46,803 bases of DNA from Myxococcales bacterium (GTDB lineage: Bacteria; Myxococcota; Myxococcia; Myxococcales; Myxococcaceae). How positions within the stretch are numbered: the stretch's first letter is position 1; each line of letters starts with the position of its first letter. The translations under genes were made by a program, and so were the position numbers. Of this stretch, positions 40,948 through 46,803 are shown piece after piece. The stretch lies in the NCBI GenBank assembly GCA_020846875.1, contig JADLDB010000020.1, positions 1 through 46,803 of the forward strand. Reading direction: 5' to 3'. Below the pieces are notes generated by a model that was not told the origin of the DNA, did no database searches, and saw nothing but the letters and a program-made list of their open reading frames with translations.

Positions 40948-41646
40948 ATGATCACGATTCGACGAGGCACGGAGCGCGGCGCGGCGGACCACGGCTGGCT
41001 GGACACGAAGCACACCTTCTCGTTCGCCGACTACTACGACGCCAGGCACCTGGGCTTTCGGCAGTTGCGGGTGATCAACGAGGACCGGGTGATGCCGGGG
41101 CAGGGCTTCGGCACGCACCCGCACCGGGACATGGAGATCGTCTCGTACGTCCTCGCGGGCGGGCTCCAGCACAAGGACTCGATGGGGAACGGCAGCGTCA
41201 TCAAGCCCGGCGACGTGCAGCGGATGAGCGCGGGCACCGGCGTGCTGCACTCGGAGTACAACGCCTCCACGACGGATCCCGTCCACTTCCTGCAGATCTG
41301 GCTGCTCCCGGCCCAGCAGGCAATCGCCCCCGGCTACGAGCAGAAGACCTTCAGCGACGCCGAGAAGCGTGGGCGGCTCAGGCTGGTGGCTTCTCCCGAC
41401 GGCAGCGACGGCTCCGTCACCATCCACACCGACGCGAAGCTGTACGCCGCCGTCCTGGGGCCGGGCGAGCAGGCGGAGCTCCCCCTCCCGAAGTCGCGAC
41501 ACGCCTGGGTGCACGTCGCGCGCGGGCAGGTGAAGGCGAACGGGCACCTGCTGGTGGCGGGAGACGGCGCGGCGCTGTCCGACGAGGCGAAGGTGACGTT
41601 GGAGGGCGTCGAGGGCGCCGAGGTGTTGGTGTTCGACCTCGCCTGA
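40948..41646 (+). CDS. Pirin-family (YhhW-like) cupin protein
   Basis: 232 residues with two cupin halves. The N-terminal cupin has metal ligands His57, His59, His101 and Glu103 (HPH and HSE), as in pirin and in YhhW, which has quercetin 2,3-dioxygenase activity in vitro. The C-terminal cupin (about 135-230) lacks a comparable set. The natural substrate is unknown; an aromatic or flavonoid-like compound would fit the XylR-type regulator next door. ATG 40948 is chosen over GTG 40918, since the latter would translate through the sigma-54 promoter. It converges with the DUF1295 gene inside a shared hairpin. Confidence 0.9.
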   Translation: MITIRRGTERGAADHGWLDTKHTFSFADYYDARHLGFRQLRVINEDRVMPGQGFGTHPHRDMEIVSYVLAGGLQHKDSMGNGSVIKPGDVQRMSAGTGVLHSEYNASTTDPVHFLQIWLLPAQQAIAPGYEQKTFSDAEKRGRLRLVASPDGSDGSVTIHTDAKLYAAVLGPGEQAELPLPKSRHAWVHVARGQVKANGHLLVAGDGAALSDEAKVTLEGVEGAEVLVFDLA

Positions 41647-41659
41647 GGCGCTCTCAGGC
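41641..41659. terminator. Hairpin enclosing both stop codons of convergent genes
   Basis: GCCTGAG (41641-41647) pairs perfectly with CTCAGGC (41653-41659) around GCGCT. The pirin stop lies in the left arm and the DUF1295 stop in the right arm. A bidirectional end is likely; there is no strong T-run. Confidence 0.45.
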
Positions 41660-42538
41660 CTTCTTCGGCGGCAGCGGCAGGAGCATCGAGACGCGCTGCT
41701 GGTGCTCGGCGTAGCGCGGCCGGCGCGCCAGCGAGCGCTTCTCCGCCAGGGGAATGGACGCGCCCAGGAACATCGCCAGCAGCGCCACCACTCCAACGCC
41801 CGTCCACCACGGCGCCCCGCCCGAAAGCCCGAAGAGGAGCAGGCCCAGCCAGAAGAGGAGCTCCCCGAAGTAGTTGGGGTGCCGCGACCACGCCCAGAGG
41901 CCCACCGCGCAGATCTCCCTCGCGTCTGCCCGCGCGCGGCGGAAGCGCCGGAGCTGCTCGTCGGCCACCGCCTCGAGGACGATCGCGCCCGCCGTCACCA
42001 GCGCGGCTACCGCGTCCAGCCAGCCGAGGCCCGGGGCGTTGACGCCGTAGATGAGCGGCAGCAGCCCCAGGAAGACCATCGCCGTGGGGAGAAAGTGCAG
42101 CCCCACCAGGCTGACCAGCCAGTACGCCTTCCCGGTCTTCTGCCGGAGGTCGACGTAGCGCCAGTCCTCGTGCTTGAGGCCCGCCCAGCCCCGCGCCCAG
42201 TTGAAGGTCAGCCGCGCGCCGTACGCGAAGGTGAGCAGCAGGACGAGCGCCTGCCGGGCGTCGAGGCGGCCCCCGCCGGGCACCATCACCAGCCACAGCG
42301 CGATGAGCGGCGGCGCGACGCTCCAGTACGGATCGTAAACGGAGCTGTTGTCGAAGGCGCGCGAGAAGACGAACACCGTCACGGTGGCGGCGGCGTCGGC
42401 GGCGGCGAGCGCGACCACCGGGTGGGCGCTGGCCAGGAGGTCCAGGATCGTGGAGCCGACGAGGATCGCGATCACGTACGCGAAGCCGACGACGGCGAAG
42501 CCCGCCGCGAGGCGCTGCTCGACCACGGGGAGGCTCAT
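41654..42538 (-). CDS. DUF1295 / steroid 5-alpha-reductase-like membrane protein
   Basis: 294 residues with about seven hydrophobic segments. The C-terminal signature SRHPNYFGE (about 220-228) is characteristic of DUF1295, related to the 3-oxo-5-alpha-steroid 4-dehydrogenase and isoprenylcysteine methyltransferase group. It is presumably an NADPH-dependent reductase acting on a lipid in the inner membrane; the substrate is unknown. ATG 42538 follows a TACAAC hexamer by 10 nt; longer upstream frames are not hydrophobic and overlap the divergent promoter. It diverges from the ABC transporter genes across 64 bp. Confidence 0.87.
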   Translation of the reverse strand: MSLPVVEQRLAAGFAVVGFAYVIAILVGSTILDLLASAHPVVALAAADAAATVTVFVFSRAFDNSSVYDPYWSVAPPLIALWLVMVPGGGRLDARQALVLLLTFAYGARLTFNWARGWAGLKHEDWRYVDLRQKTGKAYWLVSLVGLHFLPTAMVFLGLLPLIYGVNAPGLGWLDAVAALVTAGAIVLEAVADEQLRRFRRARADAREICAVGLWAWSRHPNYFGELLFWLGLLLFGLSGGAPWWTGVGVVALLAMFLGASIPLAEKRSLARRPRYAEHQQRVSMLLPLPPKKA

Positions 42539-42548
42539 GCGGATCGCC

Positions 42549-42554
42549 GTTGTA
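42549..42554 (-). promoter_or_regulatory. -10-like hexamer TACAAC
   Basis: On the minus strand TACAAC ends 10 nt before ATG 42538, with no Shine-Dalgarno sequence. Confidence 0.3.
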
Positions 42555-42588
42555 ACGACCTGGTGGCGCGAAGGCGAGCGTTGACGGC

Positions 42589-42594
42589 TACAGT
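42589..42594 (+). promoter_or_regulatory. -10-like hexamer TACAGT, leaderless arrangement
   Basis: TACAGT preceded by GGC ends 8 nt before GTG 42603. Forms a divergent pair with 42549-42554. Confidence 0.4.
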
Positions 42595-42602
42595 CGCCGG
42601 CC

Positions 42603-43349
42603 GTGGAAGCAGCCCTCGAGCTCGCGCACGTCACCAAGCGCTTCGGCACCTTCACCGCGGTGGACGACGTCAGCTTTCGCCTGGAGCGGGGCGGCTTCCT
42701 CGGGCTGGTGGGCCGCAACGGCGCGGGCAAGTCCACCACGCTGAAGCTGGCCACGGCGCTGATGGTGCCCACCGCTGGCTCGCTGAAGGTCCTCGGGTAC
42801 GACGTGCAGGCCGACGCCCTGGAGGTGAAGCGGCGGATCGGCGCGATGCCCGAGGACATGGCCCTGCTGGAGATGCTCACCGGCCCCCAGTACCTGCGCT
42901 TCGTGGGCCGCATGCACGGCCTCGAGGACCAGGTCATCGACGCGCGGCGGGACGAGCTGTTCTCTTTGCTCGAGCTCGCCCCCGCGCCCCGCGCGCTGAT
43001 CGCCGACTACAGCTTCGGGATGAAGAAGAAGGTGGCCCTGTCCGCGGCGCTGCTCCACGGCCCGCAGTTGGTCTTCCTCGACGAGCCCTTCGAAGGCATC
43101 GATCCGGTGACGCGCCGGGTGATGAAGGACCTGTTGCTGGGCTTGCAGAAGAAGGGCGTCACCCTGGTGCTCACCACCCACATCCTCGAGGTGGTGGAGG
43201 CGCTCTGTCCGCTGATCGCGATCATCGACGGTGGGAAGCTGAAGGGCTTCGGGCCGCTCGACGAATTGAGGAAGCCCGGCCAGGGGCTCGAAGCGCTCTT
43301 CCTCGAGCTGGTGGGCAGCACCCGCGCCGGGGAGCTGTCGTGGTGGTGA
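42603..43349 (+). CDS. ABC transporter ATP-binding subunit (ABC-2 type)
   Basis: 248 residues. Walker A GRNGAGKS is at 37-44, Walker B with the catalytic Glu at LVFLDEP (156-162), and the switch His in TTHILE. The signature is YSFGMKKK (136-143), a variant in which Phe replaces the second Ser-Gly motif position; similar forms occur in ABC-2 exporters. The Q-loop region reads MPED. It should power the permease encoded immediately downstream, with substrate unknown. GTG 42603 follows TACAGT by 8 nt. The 3' end overlaps the permease gene start. Confidence 0.9.
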   Translation: MEAALELAHVTKRFGTFTAVDDVSFRLERGGFLGLVGRNGAGKSTTLKLATALMVPTAGSLKVLGYDVQADALEVKRRIGAMPEDMALLEMLTGPQYLRFVGRMHGLEDQVIDARRDELFSLLELAPAPRALIADYSFGMKKKVALSAALLHGPQLVFLDEPFEGIDPVTRRVMKDLLLGLQKKGVTLVLTTHILEVVEALCPLIAIIDGGKLKGFGPLDELRKPGQGLEALFLELVGSTRAGELSWW

Positions 43350-44890
43350 GCTTTCCCCGGGCGGTGCGGGCCCTGCTGGAGGTGCACCTGCGCACCGCCT
43401 TCAACGCGGGGCTGCGAGACGCGGGGCTGGCGGTGACGGCCCTGGCGCTCACCGGCGCGGCGCTGCTGTGGGGGCTGTTGGTGATCCCCCTCTGTGGCGT
43501 CGGCCTGTACCTGGGGAGCAAGCTGGCTGCGGAGGCCGGCGCCCTGGCCACGGCGGCCGGGGCCGTCTTCTCCGGCGCCCCGCTCTTCGGCTCCCTGCTG
43601 TCGGTGATGACCGGGGACACGCACGAGCTCGACCTGGAGAAGCTGGAGCCCTACCCGGTGCCGCCCTGGGCGCTCTTCTCCGCGGAGCTGCTCGCGTCCT
43701 TCGTGCACCCGGTGATGGCGGCGGCCGCGGCGGTCCAGGTCTGCTTCGCGGCGGGCGCGCTGTGGGGAGGCGCGGGGCCGGGCGTCCTCGCGGCGGCGGC
43801 GACGGGGCTGGTGTTGCAGTCGGCGGTCCGAAGTCTGACCGGCACCGCGGCGGCCCGCGTCATCCGCAAGGCGCAGGGGGTGCTCGTCTTCTTCCTCGCG
43901 GTGGCGCCGGTGGCGATTCTGGCGCTCGTGGCCCGGGCGGGGGAGCGCCGCGCCGAAGCGCTGATCGACCGGCTGGGCGTCGAGCTGGGCTCGCTCCCCG
44001 GCGGCCTGCAGGCGACGGCGCTGGTCCGCCCGGGCACGACGCCGCTCCTGCTCGCGCTCGAGCTCGTCGGTCCGCTGGTCGCGGCGACTCTGCTGCTGGT
44101 GCTCGCTGCCCGGTTCGCGCGCCGCGCCCAGGTCACCCCGGCGAGGCCGCAGTCCGGTCCAGCGCGGCTGTGGACGTTCCGATCCCCGGTGTGGGGCCTG
44201 GCCCGGCTGCAGTTGGCGGCGCTGTGGGCCACCGAGCTTGGGCGCTTCACCGTCTTCCTCCCGCTCCTCTGGTTGGTGTTTCTTCCGCTGAGGGCGGAGG
44301 CGCCGGCGCTCTCGGAGCGGCCCGAGTTGGTGTCGCTGTTCATCTGGGCGCTGCTGCCCACCATGCTGGCGGGGATGACGTTGAACCAGTTCGGCGTGGA
44401 TCGCGGCGCGGTCAAGGCGCTCTTCCTTCTGCCGGTGGACGAGGCGGACGTGCTGTACGGCAAGGCCCTGGGCCTGGGCGCCCTGCTCCTCGGGCAGTCG
44501 GCGATCGCCGCGGTGCTGGTGGGGCTCCTGGTCCCGCAGCACCCGGCCTTCCTCCTCGCCGGGCCCGCGCTCTCGATGGCGGTGGGCGGCCTGCAGTTGT
44601 TGATCGGCCAGTGGACGTCCGTCGCCTGGCCCCGGCCCATCCCGCGCAAGGGGCTTCGCCAGCCGCCCGGCTCGATCCTGATGAGCCTGGTGATCCTCGC
44701 CACGCTGTTCGGCACGGTGGCGCCGCTGGGGCTGCTCTGGTGGGTGTTGGGAGGCCGTTCCCCGCCGGCGCTCGCGGCGGCCCTGCTGGCTGTCGCGCTC
44801 GGAGTGGCCGGTCTGCACCGGATCTTCACGCCCGCTGCCGCCCGCGCGGTGGCGCTGCGCCGCGAGCGCCTGGTGGAGGCGCTGAGCTGA
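43340..44890 (+). CDS. ABC transporter permease, multi-spanning
   Basis: 516 residues with about 12 hydrophobic segments. It has no nucleotide-binding motif, so it is the membrane partner of the preceding ATPase. The central region (about 265-300) is hydrophilic and separates two membrane halves. Three consecutive GTG codons (43340, 43343, 43346) can start it; GGAG at 43331-43334 best suits the first two, while the third gives a 4-nt overlap with the ATPase stop. Direction and substrate of transport are unknown; the ATPase type suggests export or a lipid/antibiotic-like cargo. Confidence 0.82.
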   Translation: MVVSFPRAVRALLEVHLRTAFNAGLRDAGLAVTALALTGAALLWGLLVIPLCGVGLYLGSKLAAEAGALATAAGAVFSGAPLFGSLLSVMTGDTHELDLEKLEPYPVPPWALFSAELLASFVHPVMAAAAAVQVCFAAGALWGGAGPGVLAAAATGLVLQSAVRSLTGTAAARVIRKAQGVLVFFLAVAPVAILALVARAGERRAEALIDRLGVELGSLPGGLQATALVRPGTTPLLLALELVGPLVAATLLLVLAARFARRAQVTPARPQSGPARLWTFRSPVWGLARLQLAALWATELGRFTVFLPLLWLVFLPLRAEAPALSERPELVSLFIWALLPTMLAGMTLNQFGVDRGAVKALFLLPVDEADVLYGKALGLGALLLGQSAIAAVLVGLLVPQHPAFLLAGPALSMAVGGLQLLIGQWTSVAWPRPIPRKGLRQPPGSILMSLVILATLFGTVAPLGLLWWVLGGRSPPALAAALLAVALGVAGLHRIFTPAAARAVALRRERLVEALS

Positions 44891-44927
44891 CCGCCGTCTG
44901 TCTGGCCGGCGGCGCTGAATTGAACCC

Positions 44928-44963
44928 TGAAGCCGCCCTTCTGCCTCCCACGGCGGCGCTTCA
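44928..44963 (+). terminator. Hairpin between permease gene and serA
   Basis: TGAAGC (44928-44933) pairs with GCTTCA (44958-44963), and inside it CGCC (44934-44937) pairs with GGCG (44952-44955), with a 2-nt bulge. It lies 37 nt after the permease stop and 31 nt before serA. It may end the transporter transcript or be part of the serA leader; there is no T-run. Confidence 0.4.
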
Positions 44964-44994
44964 CCTCTGCCCTGACTAGCGCCAAGGTACCGCC

Positions 44995-46215
44995 ATGCCC
45001 CAGCTCACCGTGTTGTTGCTCGAGAACATCCACCGCGTCGCCGAGGCCCACCTCACCGAGCGCGGCTTCCAGGTGAAGCGCGTCAACGGGGCGCTCAAGG
45101 AAGACGAGCTGGTCAAGCACCTCGACGGTGTGCACGTGCTGGGCATTCGCTCCAAGACGTGCGTGACGAAGAAGGTGCTGGAGGCCCCCCAGGCGAAGGA
45201 TCTGCTGGCGATCGGCGCCTTCTGCATCGGCACCAACCAGGTCGCGCTCGAGGCGGCGGCGCGCAAGGGCGTGGCGGTGTTCAACGCGCCGTTCTCCAAC
45301 ACCCGCAGCGTGGCCGAGCTGGTGATGGCTGAGATCGTCATGCTGTCGCGCCAGTTGGGTGATCGCGTGCGCGAGATGCACCAGGGGGTGTGGCGGAAGG
45401 TGGCGGCGGGCGCCAACGAGGTGCGCGGGAAGACGCTGGGGGTGGTGGGCTACGGGCACATCGGCAGCCAGGTGGGGATCCTCGCCGAGTTCTTCGGCAT
45501 GAAGGTGATCTACTTCGACGTTGCCTCCAAGCTGCCGCTGGGCAACACCCAGCCTTCGCCCGCGCTGGACGCGCTTCTGGCCCAGTCGGACTTCGTCACC
45601 CTGCACGTGCCCGAGACGCCGCAGACGAGGGGGATGATCGGCGCGCCGCAGATGGCGCTGATGAAGAAGGGCGCCATGTTGATCAACGCCAGCCGCGGGA
45701 CGGTGGTGGATCTGGACGCGCTGGCCGACGAGCTCAAGCGCGAGCACCTGCGCGGCGCGGCGATCGACGTCTACCCGGAGGAGCCGGAGGCCAACGAGGC
45801 GAAGGGCTTCGCCTCGCCCCTGCAGGGCCTGCCCAACGTGATCCTCACGCCACACATCGGCGGCTCGACGGCGGAAGCGCAGGAGAGCATCGGTCGGGAG
45901 GTGGCCGGCACGCTGGCGCGCTTCGCCAGCCAGGGCGCGACCGCGGGATCCGTGAACTTCCCGCAGGTGGAGCTGGCCCCTTCGCCGAAGACGTGGCGCC
46001 TGGCGCACGTGCACCAGAACGTGCCCGGCGTGCTGCGCGACGTGAACCGCGTGGTGGGGGACGCGGGGGCCAACATCCACGCGCAGGTGCTGTCGACGAC
46101 GGCCGAGCTCGGCTACCTGCTGATGGATCTCGACTCCAGCCTGACGGAGCAGGTGGTGGAGGGGCTGCGGAAGCTGCCAACCACCATCAGCGCGCGCGTG
46201 GTGCCGGAGGACTGA
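44995..46215 (+). CDS. serA: D-3-phosphoglycerate dehydrogenase with ACT domain
   Basis: 406 residues, like the 410-residue E. coli enzyme. It oxidises 3-phosphoglycerate with NAD, the first step of serine synthesis. The NAD loop is GYGHIGS (152-158), and the catalytic set is Arg234 (ASRGT), Glu263 and His287 (TPHIGG). The C-terminal ACT domain (about 335-405) keeps the serine-contact residues of the E. coli type (HVHQN, His340/Asn342, and Asn360), so feedback inhibition by L-serine is expected. AAGG 7 nt before ATG 44995 is a plausible Shine-Dalgarno sequence. It converges with the beta-helix protein gene, 9 bp between stops. Confidence 0.95.
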   Translation: MPQLTVLLLENIHRVAEAHLTERGFQVKRVNGALKEDELVKHLDGVHVLGIRSKTCVTKKVLEAPQAKDLLAIGAFCIGTNQVALEAAARKGVAVFNAPFSNTRSVAELVMAEIVMLSRQLGDRVREMHQGVWRKVAAGANEVRGKTLGVVGYGHIGSQVGILAEFFGMKVIYFDVASKLPLGNTQPSPALDALLAQSDFVTLHVPETPQTRGMIGAPQMALMKKGAMLINASRGTVVDLDALADELKREHLRGAAIDVYPEEPEANEAKGFASPLQGLPNVILTPHIGGSTAEAQESIGREVAGTLARFASQGATAGSVNFPQVELAPSPKTWRLAHVHQNVPGVLRDVNRVVGDAGANIHAQVLSTTAELGYLLMDLDSSLTEQVVEGLRKLPTTISARVVPED

Positions 46216-46224
46216 TCGCGGCGC

Positions 46225-46803
46225 TCAGCCGACGATGGAGGTGTTCTCACTCAGGGTCGAGTTCCCCATCGCGCCATTCTGGTTCTTGATGAGGTTGGCG
46301 GTTGGCCAGGCCGCGCTGTGCCGGAAGGTGTTGCCGGTGGCGCGGTTGTTGGAACCTCCGCTGGAGCCCTGATAGCTCGCCCCGTTGAATCCGAGAAAGC
46401 CGTAGTAGGGGTTGAGCCCGGTGCCGCCGTACTTGAAGGTGTTTCCGGTGATCACCGCATAGGACAGCGCCCACAGGACCATGGGGCCGTCGGAGATCGA
46501 GCGGTCCAGTGTCAGCCCGACGTAGTCGACGTCCCAGTCGAAGGTGTTGTTCTCGATGATGAACCTGTCGTTCGGGTCCGGCGGCCAACCGAAATAGATG
46601 GCAGAGATCGACGGAAAGGCCGACGCGTAGAACGTGTTGTTCCGGATCGTGATGTTGTTTGGGCCCTCGATCACGAGGCTGTAGGGGAAGGTCGTGTTCC
46701 CCTCGGCACCGCCGCCTTTGAAGGTGCAGCCTTCCACCAGCACGTTGCCGCTGCGTCCAGCGAGGCCGAAGGAACTCATGGGACCATAGCAGGCGAAGTC
46801 GAG
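46225..46803 (-). CDS. Right-handed beta-helix protein, 5' end outside the window
   Basis: At least 192 residues; the frame stays open to the window edge, so the N-terminus is missing and the internal ATG at 46779 is probably not the start. The sequence has regularly spaced turns such as NVLVEGCTF, NITIRNNTF, FIIENNTF and AVITGNTF, typical of parallel beta-helix rungs with Asn ladders, as in pectate lyase-like and NosD-like proteins. It may bind or cleave polysaccharide, but the catalytic part, if any, is not seen. Base composition is slightly less GC-rich than in neighbours. It converges with serA. Confidence 0.75.
   Translation of the reverse strand, partial: LDFACYGPMSSFGLAGRSGNVLVEGCTFKGGGAEGNTTFPYSLVIEGPNNITIRNNTFYASAFPSISAIYFGWPPDPNDRFIIENNTFDWDVDYVGLTLDRSISDGPMVLWALSYAVITGNTFKYGGTGLNPYYGFLGFNGASYQGSSGGSNNRATGNTFRHSAAWPTANLIKNQNGAMGNSTLSENTSIVG

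Overview
The window is high-GC DNA carrying 34 protein-coding genes packed on both strands, with no rRNA, tRNA, insertion sequence, prophage or CRISPR array that I can see. The gene set points to a myxobacterium (Myxococcota): lipoproteins with Asp/Gly-rich linkers, a long TPR protein with a Pro/Ala-rich middle, a TIGR02996/leucine-rich protein, a CsgA-type short-chain dehydrogenase, a PAS-rich hybrid kinase and a sigma-54 activator. This placement is inferred from gene content; no marker-gene search was possible.

Layout. 133-2842: a lipoprotein, an SDR and a GAF-GGDEF diguanylate cyclase. 2844-12710 (minus): a co-directional run of lipoprotein, TPR membrane protein, secreted subtilase, hybrid histidine kinase and mfd. 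12803-14583 (plus): an acyltransferase overlapping an SDR whose catalytic Tyr/Lys pair is lost. 14584-14821: a gene-free stretch with a consensus sigma-54 promoter, two hairpins and a strong U-tract terminator, read here as a small RNA gene. 14822-19604: a lipoprotein diverging from a 1301-residue TPR scaffold and a small membrane protein. 19627-23302 (minus): recQ, radC and a small-protein/nucleotidyltransferase pair that may be a toxin-antitoxin unit. 23349-28949 (minus): a duplicated beta-sandwich protein, a DUF1361 membrane protein, a TIGR02996 protein and an ABC-F ATPase. 29043-32222: a PlsC acyltransferase, the CsgA-like SDR, a zinc-ribbon protein, a DUF523 protein and an NAD(P)-binding protein. 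32372-37171: a RapA-like SNF2 ATPase and an M14 carboxypeptidase. 37178-39183: a PlsC acyltransferase, a FabL-like SDR and cytidine deaminase. 39201-41646: a XylR/DmpR-type activator diverging from a pirin gene with a sigma-54 promoter. 41654-46215: a DUF1295 membrane protein, a two-gene ABC transporter and serA. The right edge cuts a beta-helix protein.

Themes. DNA repair and transcription rescue are well represented (mfd, recQ, radC, rapA), as is lipid metabolism (three acyltransferases, several SDRs, a DUF1295 protein). Two promoters match the sigma-54 -24/-12 consensus. About eleven genes have a TANNNT-like hexamer 6-10 nt before the start codon and no Shine-Dalgarno sequence, which suggests widespread leaderless transcripts. 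Several convergent gene pairs end inside shared hairpins.
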